Source: JAQUBU01 sp036677685 (GTDB taxonomy: Bacteria; Bacillota; Syntrophomonadia; Syntrophomonadales; Syntrophomonadaceae). Taken from it: a stretch of DNA of 64,000 bases. The position numbers and the translations under genes were made by a program. This document shows, in pieces, positions 58,115 through 64,000 of the stretch. Below the pieces are notes generated by a model, which had not been told where the DNA came from, made no database searches, and saw nothing but the letters and a program-made list of their open reading frames with translations. Each line of letters begins with the position of its first letter. Position 1 is the stretch's first letter. The DNA is taken from contig JAVBWA010000012.1 of the NCBI GenBank assembly GCA_036677685.1, positions 62,001 to 126,000 of the forward strand, read 5' to 3'.

Positions 58115-58642
58115 TTATCTAGCTGCCTTGATGGCGGCTTTTTCTTTTTCTATAGTTTCAGTGAGTAATTTAACCAACTCGATTTTGTATTGGTTTTCCC
58201 AGGCTATCAGCATGGTTATTTCGGCTCTGATGCTTTCAATGATTTCTTTTGCCGCTGATGTAATCGCCAGTCGATCATCTCCAGATAGATCTTCAGGACG
58301 TAACTTGTCGATCAGCCGCCATCCCAGTCCTTCCATAGCCCGGTCTGCTTCGTGGTCCTCTTTCATAGCCCTCTGTATTACATTCTGTGGGTGCATGTCC
58401 CCTTCTATCGGTAAAAATAATTCATATCCGGTTTCTTGATATGCAATCGCCAATCCGCCGATGGGGTGAAGCTGTGCTACATTTCTATGGGCATCTGTTG
58501 GGATTCTCCGTTTACCGGCCGTCGCTGCATAGATAGCATCAACCGAATAATTTATCTCCTGGGCAAGTGCCTTGGGAGCTATATTACTCATTTCAAGAGC
58601 TTTACTAAGCATATTGCCAACAATCTGTTCTGCTACTGACAT
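58115..58642 (-). CDS. Phage regulatory protein (CII/toxin-like HTH type)
   Basis: A 175-aa protein: VAEQIVGNMLSKALEMSNIA then PKALAQEINYSVDAIYAATA, an HTH-like N-terminus, followed by GKRRIPTDAHRNVAQLHPIG and a long helical C-terminus. This plan is seen in early-operon regulators of Bacillota phages. GGAGGTGA precedes the ATG at 58642; the GTG in that site is not a plausible start. Confidence 0.65.
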   Translation of the reverse strand: MSVAEQIVGNMLSKALEMSNIAPKALAQEINYSVDAIYAATAGKRRIPTDAHRNVAQLHPIGGLAIAYQETGYELFLPIEGDMHPQNVIQRAMKEDHEADRAMEGLGWRLIDKLRPEDLSGDDRLAITSAAKEIIESIRAEITMLIAWENQYKIELVKLLTETIEKEKAAIKAAR

Positions 58643-58709
58643 TTCTCTCACCTCCTTTTTGTCAAAATTTACTGGTTTAATCCGACATGAGCTGCAGTTT
58701 ACAATTGAC

Positions 58710-58868
58710 TCAGCTTCTGGGATTACTCTGAATGGTAGTTTGAGCTTCTTCAGCCCAAATACGGTCCAGTTCTTTGAAAAATATCTTCCAAACCGATTTC
58801 CAGACCCCTGGGGCGAAGGTTTGCTCTTTATTAGATTCAGTCGGAGGAGTAGTCGTTTCTGATGACAT
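58710..58868 (-). CDS. Small early phage protein, 52 aa
   Basis: The frame reads MSSETTTPPTESNKEQTFAP, GVWKSVWKIFFKELDRIWAE and EAQTTIQSNPRS. AAAGGAGG precedes the ATG at good spacing. It has one Trp-rich amphipathic helix. No family recognised. It is the first gene after Cro in the early operon. Confidence 0.65.
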   Translation of the reverse strand: MSSETTTPPTESNKEQTFAPGVWKSVWKIFFKELDRIWAEEAQTTIQSNPRS

Positions 58869-58945
58869 TTTTAGGCCTCCTTTAATTAGGATATGTCTCA
58901 GGTAGAATCCGTTTTGTTTATCTCTCCCAGATTGAGGAGATACTC

Positions 58946-59185
58946 TTAGGAGTCGGTACCGGTGGGTATTAATGTTTTAGACGTTTTGTCTAATTGTTTG
59001 CCAAAAAAAAGTTCTTCTATGCTTTTTCCCAAAAGGACGGATACTTGCCGCGCATTATCTATAAGAGGGTCGCGACTACCATCCTCCCATTTATAATAAA
59101 TACCAGGTGAAACATTAAGCTTACTTGCTATATCAATAACTGTATAACCTTTTTCCAAACGGGCTTTTTTGAGGGCTTCCCTCAT
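58946..59185 (-). CDS. Cro-like XRE regulator
   Basis: 79 aa, a single HTH domain: LKKARLEKGYTVIDIASKLN then VSPGIYYKWEDGSRDP. It is divergent from the CI-like gene at 59336 with the TTAGAC operators in between, the classical lysis-lysogeny switch. One operator-like dyad (58977-58993) lies within its own 3' end. AGGAGG precedes the ATG. Confidence 0.88.
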   Translation of the reverse strand: MREALKKARLEKGYTVIDIASKLNVSPGIYYKWEDGSRDPLIDNARQVSVLLGKSIEELFFGKQLDKTSKTLIPTGTDS

Positions 59186-59335
59186 TGGTTAACACCTCCT
59201 TAATTAGACGTTGTGTCTAGTTGGTTATTATAATATTAGACGTTATGTATATTGTCAATATATTTTTTCCCTTTTCGTCTAATTAGTTTCTATATTTTAG
59301 ACATAAGGTATAATTTTATTATGGAGGTATTTGAT
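59186..59335. promoter_or_regulatory. CI/Cro divergent switch region with TTAGAC operators
   Basis: The early promoter on the minus strand is TTGACA (59258-59253), 17 bases, TATTAT (59235-59230). Operator dyad TTAGAC-N5-GTCTAG at 59204-59220 lies just past its start point; TTAGACGTTATGTATAT (59236-59252) fills its spacer; further half-sites are CGTCTAAT (59276) and TTAGACATAAGG (59297), the last overlapping the CI-like gene's TATAAT (59309-59314). The dyad TTAGACGTTTTGTCTAA recurs at 58977-58993. Confidence 0.8.
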
Positions 59336-59794
59336 ATGGGATTAGGAGATAGGATAAAACAATTAAGAATCCAGAACAGTATTGATAGAAGTAATTTGGC
59401 CAAGTCTATTGGCATCACTTATCATGCTCTTTCTAAATACGAAACAAACGAGAGAGAACCAGACTACGAAACAATTAAAACACTAGCTGATTATTTTAAT
59501 GTTACAACTGACTACCTGCTTGGACATGAGCAAGCCCCTTCATATGTTGCTGAAGAATCAATGCAATATAATAAAAAACATAATATTCAAAATATTAAAC
59601 TGGAAATTGATAAATCGGATGCCAAAGTAGTCAGAATTGAGATTGATTCCAGTAAAAACCGCAGTAAAGAAGCAATCCTTGCCTCCCTTAAAGAAGGGTT
59701 AGAAGAACTTGCAGAAGAGGGACATTTTACCGATATTCAAGTTAAAAACATTATGGAATTTATGACCAAGAAAATAGAAAATAACGAATATTAA
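59336..59794 (+). CDS. CI-like repressor (XRE family)
   Basis: A 152-aa protein: HTH LGDRIKQLRIQNSIDRSNLA then KSIGITYHALSKYETNERE, a linker (DYLLGHEQAPSYVAEESMQY) and a C-terminal domain without LexA-type protease residues. It should bind the TTAGAC operators and keep the early operon off. Start 59336 follows GGAGG by 8 bases; the ATG at 59321 contains that site. Confidence 0.85.
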   Translation: MGLGDRIKQLRIQNSIDRSNLAKSIGITYHALSKYETNEREPDYETIKTLADYFNVTTDYLLGHEQAPSYVAEESMQYNKKHNIQNIKLEIDKSDAKVVRIEIDSSKNRSKEAILASLKEGLEELAEEGHFTDIQVKNIMEFMTKKIENNEY

Positions 59795-59938
59795 TTTTCA
59801 AAACTATTACCTTCCTTAAGCTTCGTTAATCCCCGTTTTCACACATTTCGTTTTTTCTTTATCCTCTTACCACTATATGTGCTATTTATTACAAATAAAA
59901 ATTAGGTGTGCTATCCTCCACATATTGGGGGTAGTATA

Positions 59939-60295
59939 ATGTTTGGGAATCGGTTAAAGGAGTTGCGTGAACACAAGAAGATCAGTCAGGAAGACCTGGG
60001 GCTGCTGCTGAAGCTATCCCCCAGCGCCATTGGAATGTACGAACGGGGCCAGCGCGAACCAGACCTGGAACGGATAAAGGAAATAGCCGCTTATTTCGAT
60101 GTAACAATTGACTTTTTACTGGACAAGGCTGGATATGATGAGGAACTTGAAAAGCTTGGTGCCGACATTAACAGATTAGTTGACGAACTGGCAGTTTTTA
60201 TATATAAAGCGGTTATGGATAAATCTCTGCCAATTGAAAAAGCCGTAAAGATAATAGAAATAACCAAGGAAAATATTAAATTGTATATAGAGTAA
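59939..60295 (+). CDS. Second XRE regulator of the lysogeny region
   Basis: 118 aa: FGNRLKELREHKKISQEDLG then LLLKLSPSAIGMYERGQREP, a typical HTH, and a short helical C-terminus (LVDELAVFIYKAVMDKSLPI). GGGGG is 7 bases before the ATG. A second repressor next to CI is common in clostridial prophages; targets unknown. Confidence 0.85.
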   Translation: MFGNRLKELREHKKISQEDLGLLLKLSPSAIGMYERGQREPDLERIKEIAAYFDVTIDFLLDKAGYDEELEKLGADINRLVDELAVFIYKAVMDKSLPIEKAVKIIEITKENIKLYIE

Positions 60296-60816
60296 GTTTG
60301 AATATATATAATAATTTGACAATGTATCGCCCTTAAACAAGGCGATTTTTTGATTTTATGTCTAAAAAACAACAATTATATCCCATATTGTAACAATTTA
60401 TTGTAGTAATAATGCAGGTATTTTTAAAATATCGCGAAAATAAGATAATACTGCACAAAAAATGGAGGTGATCTTTTAAGATAGGTTATTTTGAAGGAGG
60501 CTGAAATACTATTAATATCATAATCATATCCGAACTCGCCGTAAAAGAAATCACATGCCAGGATAGTCAAGAGTGTATTACTTCTCTGGCCGAGATAGTT
60601 AAGGATACAGTGAAAATAACCATCCTGGGCAAGTGATTGAATTCGGATATGGTCCGCCTTCCAAGCAGCTGTAATGCGATAGAGGATTATACCGGTTCCT
60701 CTAGGTGCGCAACCATACCCTTAGCATTAGTATATAGGGATACCGCGCTCTATCAAAGTTAATAGTTAGTTTAAAAGGGATATTTAGACTAGGCTAATAA
60801 TTTAGGAGATGAATTT
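60296..60816 (+). other. Gene-poor stretch with a possible tiny ORF and a folded segment
   Basis: After GAAGGAGG (60493-60500) a frame from ATT at 60511 to a stop at 60634-60636 would encode 41 aa (NIIIISELAVKEITCQDSQE then CITSLAEIVKDTVKITILGK); it has no ATG, GTG or TTG and is doubtful. From 60672 to 60757 GATAGAG and CTCTATC, AGAGGA and TCCTCT can pair, giving a folded leader ahead of the nuclease-like gene. Nothing else is seen. Confidence 0.35.
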
Positions 60817-61950
60817 ATGGGATTTAAGGAGGATATACAGAAACTTTCTGTACAAATTTCCGAAAGGCAGCAACATATATCCAACGAAGAAATGGCCAAA
60901 CAAGCTTTAATTATTCCATTTTTACAGACGCTAGGATTTGATGTTTTTAATCCTTTAGAAGTAAGGCCTGAATATGACTCTGATTTTGGTAAAAAGAAAG
61001 GCGAGAAGGTTGATTACGCCATATATAAAGACGGCAAGCCAATAATGTTCATTGAAGCCAAAGCAGTTAGTGAAAACTTAGAAAACCATGATGCTCAATT
61101 GTCCCGATATTTTAATGCAACCCCTGATGTTAAAGTTGGTATCTTAAGTAATGGTATTTATTATAAATTTTTTACTGATTTAAATAGTAATAACATCATG
61201 GATGATGTCCCATTTTTTGAAATATGTATAACGGACCTAAGTGAACTTGAAATAGAAACTCTTTGTAAGTTTAAAAAGGATTGCTTTGTTACCCAGGATG
61301 CAGTTTGCCTTGCCGAGGAGTTGATTTATACTTCCAACCTAAATCAAAAACTAGAAGAAATATTTAAGAACCCACCTGATGAATTTATTAGGTACCTAAT
61401 AAAAGATTTTAGCGATACCCGGATTACATCAAACGTAATCGAACGATTCCGCCCAATCGTAAAAAAATCCATTTCACAGGCTTTATTAAATATGGTAAGT
61501 CAGGGCTTAGCTTCCCAGGATATAAATAATATAGATTTACTCCCCGAAGAATCGATAGCCGTGGAAGAAGATAAAGATACGCAACCACGGAAAAAAGCAG
61601 AGATTATAACATCAGAAGATGAATTACAATCCTTTGAGTTAGTTAAAAAAATACTGGCTGACTACGGTAAAGACAGTTCATTAGTACAGTATAAGGATAC
61701 AACCGGTTACTTTAGTATATATATTAAAAATCCCTCTAATTGGATCGTCCGGCTAAATCTTGACGGTGCTAACAAACGCATCACTACAAACCTTCCTATC
61801 GATAAAGTTAAGGAACTGGTTCCCGATCGTGAGGTGAGTGAAGCGGCTAAAGGGATCGGAATTAGTCGTTTGGCTATTAATGACATCAAAGACCTGGATC
61901 AATTATCTAATTTAATTGCCGCCTGTTTTGATGATGTTGTAAGAAATTAA
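60817..61950 (+). CDS. HSDR_N-type nuclease-domain protein (lysogenic defence candidate)
   Basis: A 377-aa protein. The N-terminal 150 residues have the type I restriction HSDR_N pattern: MAKQALIIPFLQTLGFDVFN, then VDYAIYKDGKPIMFIEAKAV, with D, E and K of a PD-(D/E)XK site. No helicase follows; instead there is a helical middle and a C-terminal domain (GYFSIYIKNPSNWIVRLNLD) common to such stand-alone proteins. It is beside the integrase in the lysogeny block, so it may give the lysogen protection, but this is inferred from position. Confidence 0.8.
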   Translation: MGFKEDIQKLSVQISERQQHISNEEMAKQALIIPFLQTLGFDVFNPLEVRPEYDSDFGKKKGEKVDYAIYKDGKPIMFIEAKAVSENLENHDAQLSRYFNATPDVKVGILSNGIYYKFFTDLNSNNIMDDVPFFEICITDLSELEIETLCKFKKDCFVTQDAVCLAEELIYTSNLNQKLEEIFKNPPDEFIRYLIKDFSDTRITSNVIERFRPIVKKSISQALLNMVSQGLASQDINNIDLLPEESIAVEEDKDTQPRKKAEIITSEDELQSFELVKKILADYGKDSSLVQYKDTTGYFSIYIKNPSNWIVRLNLDGANKRITTNLPIDKVKELVPDREVSEAAKGIGISRLAINDIKDLDQLSNLIAACFDDVVRN

Positions 61951-61953
61951 GCA

Positions 61954-63591
61954 TTATCTAAACCACCAGCAGCCCCTGGAACTCATGCTGGGTGCCAGGG
62001 GAATTGAGAATTGACCGAAATTAATAATAAGCCTGTCCTCTTCTACTTGAATATAAGGTATCAGCTTCCGGATAATTTGTTGCCTGGCAAGTGAATCCAT
62101 CTGAGGCCAGTAAACCTTAAACTTTTTAATGGTATCCAAATATTCCTTCTCATTGGTCATATGTTCAGTGAATTTATCTATCTTCTCCTTTAGCGCCTCA
62201 TAATCGGCTTTTAGTTTTTGATGGCGCTGATATAAAGAGGTTACTTCTTGCTCATACATCTCTTCACTTAAAACGCCCCTCGAAAACAGGTCGTCTTTTT
62301 TGCATATCAGTTTTTGATTACCGGTTAATTGCTTCTCCAGTGCAGCGAGCTTTCTCATTTCCATTGGGGTCCCGGTTTCGGAAGTGTGTTCCCGGCTGGC
62401 TTCCATCGCTTCCCGGGCAACTGCAGGCCTTTTGGCAAAACTCATTATTAATTCTTCAATTTTATCCTCCAGTGAGTCAGCATCAATTAGTGGTGCCATA
62501 CATTGATAAACGCTTTCATACCTATGCTGGCAGCAATATCGTCTTGCCTGCTTGTTATGGCCAGTGTATCTAATAGCGTATCCCGTCCCACATGAACACT
62601 TTATCAAGCCTGATAGTAAGTGATATTTCCCAGCCTTACCGCGATGCCCACGGGTGCTTATTATTTCTTGAATGGCATCAAATTCTTCCTGGGTAACCAG
62701 GGGAGGATGGGTTGTCTCCGTAACCTTGGGAACAATGTCCATATATTTAAACTTACCCAAATAAAGCGGATTTCTTAATATATAAATAATTGACCGTTTA
62801 CTCCAGATAGGTTCCCCAGTTGGAGACTCTATTTCCATGCTTTTTAAGTGCTGGCGTATAATATTAGCCCCAGATCCTTCAAGTGCCATATTTTTTATCA
62901 AGGTATAAACGGCCGCCGCATCACTATCAATTATAAAATTGCCATTATCGTCTCTTTTGTACCCATACGGAACATGCCCACCATTCCATCGCCCATTTAC
63001 CGCGTTCTTTATCCGGCCACCGGCAAATCGCTGTATTAAGACAACTCTCTCATAACTTGCATGGGTGGCAAAACTACTGGCCATAAACTGACCATGTGGT
63101 GTGCGATAATCGAAACCCTCTGTGATAGATATAAGTTCAATATTATTATCCTTGAATGTCCGGAAAATAACCTGTGCAACCAAATCATCTCTTGCAATCC
63201 GATCCACACGGACTATAATAACTTGATCAAGCTGGCCACTTAGAACGTCCGCCATTAGATCCCTACCGTCTGGGCGTTCGTGCAAAAACAATGTTCCGGA
63301 TATTCCATCATCTAAATACCATTTTACTTTGAAGGGAACTTTATATTTACCCAAGTATCCTTCTATCTCCATAACTTGAGTTTCAATGTTTTCCCCTTTG
63401 GCTTGTTCCTCAGTTGATACACGGGCATAACATCCTATGCGCAGCACCTTGGGCATGCCCTCAGGAGCTCCATTGATCGGTTTTGGTTTACTTTTATTAT
63501 TTTGTGACTGGAATAAAGAATCGAGTCCAAGAGGGTTCTCAGACGTGCTATTTTTAACTAAATTTAAATTGTCGGACAATTTTCTAGGCAC
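61954..63591 (-). CDS. Large serine recombinase (prophage integrase)
   Basis: A 545-aa protein. The catalytic domain has GCYARVSTEEQAKGENIETQ (nucleophile Ser in ARVST), YLDDGISGT and VRVDRIARDDLV. The recombinase domain has NAVNGRWNGGHVPYGYKRD, followed by a zinc ribbon (CSCGTGYAI ... RRYCCQHRYESVYQC) and a coiled coil (LKADYEALKEKIDKFTEHMT). The GTG at 63591 has GAGAGGGG upstream and is only 49 bases from the crossover at 63640, the usual place next to attP. In the lysogen the tRNA-Pro promoter points into this gene. Confidence 0.96.
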   Translation of the reverse strand: MPRKLSDNLNLVKNSTSENPLGLDSLFQSQNNKSKPKPINGAPEGMPKVLRIGCYARVSTEEQAKGENIETQVMEIEGYLGKYKVPFKVKWYLDDGISGTLFLHERPDGRDLMADVLSGQLDQVIIVRVDRIARDDLVAQVIFRTFKDNNIELISITEGFDYRTPHGQFMASSFATHASYERVVLIQRFAGGRIKNAVNGRWNGGHVPYGYKRDDNGNFIIDSDAAAVYTLIKNMALEGSGANIIRQHLKSMEIESPTGEPIWSKRSIIYILRNPLYLGKFKYMDIVPKVTETTHPPLVTQEEFDAIQEIISTRGHRGKAGKYHLLSGLIKCSCGTGYAIRYTGHNKQARRYCCQHRYESVYQCMAPLIDADSLEDKIEELIMSFAKRPAVAREAMEASREHTSETGTPMEMRKLAALEKQLTGNQKLICKKDDLFSRGVLSEEMYEQEVTSLYQRHQKLKADYEALKEKIDKFTEHMTNEKEYLDTIKKFKVYWPQMDSLARQQIIRKLIPYIQVEEDRLIINFGQFSIPLAPSMSSRGCWWFR

Positions 63592-63616
63592 CGATTTTTC
63601 GCCCCTCTCCGGTATT

Positions 63617-63642
63617 GGTTTGTTATAGTTACAATCGTTCTA
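63617..63642. other. attR of the prophage (serine integrase site)
   Basis: GGTTTGTTATAGTTAC (63617-63632), AAT, CGTT and the crossover CT (63640-63641), then bacterial tRNA sequence. The arm is the exact inverse of 22398-22413 at attL. Confidence 0.9.
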
Positions 63643-63662
63643 CCAAGCTGCGCTACATCCCG
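63640..63662 (-). tRNA. tRNA-Pro(CGG), 5' part of the gene split by prophage integration
   Basis: On the minus strand CGGGATGTAGCGCAGCTTGG then TAG: the 5' acceptor strand, position 8-9, the D stem GCGC and the D loop. It stops at the crossover. The remaining 54 bases are at 22335-22388 on the other side of the prophage. Reassembly gives exactly 77 nt. Confidence 0.92.
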
Positions 63663-63673
63663 ACGCAAAGAAT

Positions 63674-63702
63674 ATTGTACCGTATAGCCTGAATAAATTC
63701 AA
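63674..63702 (-). promoter_or_regulatory. Sigma-A promoter of the interrupted tRNA-Pro
   Basis: On the minus strand TTGAAT (63702-63697), 17 bases, TACAAT (63679-63674); the tRNA begins 11 bases further. With the prophage in place this promoter transcribes the 23-nt tRNA stub, attR and then the serine integrase gene. Confidence 0.85.
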
Positions 63703-63743
63703 GTGTCATTCTTGATAAGCCGCCTTTAGAAACAAGTACCAGT

Positions 63744-64000
63744 TTATCGGGAGGCGGCTTTCCTGGGTTCGCGCAGGAAGAAGGTAAGGATCAAGGCCAA
63801 AAGGCAGAAGGCGGCGGCAATCAGGAAACAGTCACCAATAGCGTATATCATGGAACTCTGTGCGGCCTTTTTCGCAATAACACTCAAACCCAATAGCTGA
63901 GTATAGCTCAAATCCCAGCCCTGGCTGACCGCTATATCACGCAAAACCGGCTGCATCAGCAGAGCGTCGCTGCTGTTCATATTGGCGGTCTGGGCCAGGT
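63744..64000 (-). CDS. MFS transporter, DHA2 (EmrB/QacA)-type, C-terminal end (partial)
   Basis: The visible C-terminus reads LAQTANMNSSDALLMQPVLR, then SYTQLLGLSVIAKKAAQSSM and a last membrane helix DCFLIAAAFCLLALILTFFL ending REPRKAASR. This is the end of a 14-helix drug-export permease of the DHA2 family (the helix before the tail and the short basic tail are typical). The start lies beyond the right edge. It is probably chromosomal and marks the bacterial side of attR. Confidence 0.8.
   Translation of the reverse strand, partial: LAQTANMNSSDALLMQPVLRDIAVSQGWDLSYTQLLGLSVIAKKAAQSSMIYAIGDCFLIAAAFCLLALILTFFLREPRKAASR

Noticed and set aside
60511..60636. A 41-aa gene with a good upstream GGAGG
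   Set aside because: It would need an ATT start, 10 bases from the site; kept only as a remark on the intergenic stretch.

Overview
The window looks like a chromosomal segment of a Gram-positive member of the Bacillota, probably class Clostridia. The support is strong AGGAGG-type ribosome sites on nearly every gene, sigma-A promoters of the form TTGAAA-N17-TACAAT, CCA-encoding tRNA genes and phage gene families typical of clostridial prophages. The genus cannot be fixed from this sequence. Almost everything here is mobile DNA; only the last few hundred bases (tRNA-Pro 5' part and an MFS transporter) look like host backbone.

Region A (1 to about 22.3 kb) is the end of one phage-like element. 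Its minus-strand early operon encodes a small acidic/basic 51-aa protein, sigma-like factors, DUF2800, DUF2815, a family A DNA polymerase, a Bro/KilAC antirepressor, a DUF4406 protein, a VapE primase/helicase (split by one missing base) and a VRR-NUC nuclease that runs off the left edge. The upstream part of this operon has been expanded. The sigma-like gene is present three times (8.3, 11.7 and 13.4 kb), and between the copies lie a 687-aa dynamin-like GTPase, a zinc-ribbon protein with a small partner, an XRE repressor and a decayed copy of a neighbouring small gene. Most of these units are preceded by a terminator-type hairpin directly in front of the ribosome site. Divergently, from 14.5 to 22.0 kb, lies a plus-strand restriction island: a CGNR-like zinc-finger protein, a cytosine-5 methyltransferase with its own HTH, an McrB-like AAA+ motor, a LlaJI-type nuclease, a Vsr endonuclease and a PLD-type nuclease.

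Region B (22,389 to 63,641) is a complete contractile-tailed prophage of about 41.25 kb. Its boundaries can be read to the base. A large serine integrase has inserted the phage into the D-arm of a tRNA-Pro(CGG) gene: the tRNA 3' part lies at 22,335-22,391, the 5' part at 63,640-63,662, and joined at the shared CT they give a perfect 77-nt tRNA. The two phage ends join into a 48-bp near-palindromic attP. Just inside the left end the phage carries its own intact tRNA-Pro(CGG) with its own sigma-A promoter, which would replace the gene it breaks.

The prophage is ordered as follows, reading leftward from the integrase: serine integrase; an HSDR_N nuclease-like protein and two XRE repressors on the plus strand; a divergent Cro-like gene with TTAGAC operators; an early operon (small regulators, LysM and 3D cell-wall proteins, ASCH, ArpU-type regulators, PcfK/PcfJ, DUF3102, replication initiator); small cargo genes including one on the plus strand; a second ArpU-like regulator and a short tyrosine recombinase; packaging and head genes (terminase, portal, HK97 protease, Mu-like capsid); contractile tail genes (sheath, tube, frameshifted chaperone, tape measure, gpX, gpD, gpV, gpU, gpW, gpJ, gpI, fibre); lysis genes (BhlA-like holin, amidase, papain-like protease, membrane protein); an ImmA/IrrE regulator pair; and a second tyrosine recombinase near the left end.

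The most notable items are the exact attL/attR reconstruction with a replacement tRNA, two probable programmed -1 frameshifts (tail chaperone; LysM-3D protein), the triplicated sigma gene with attenuator-like leaders and a GTPase cargo gene, and a tRNA-like gene with an oversized anticodon arm.
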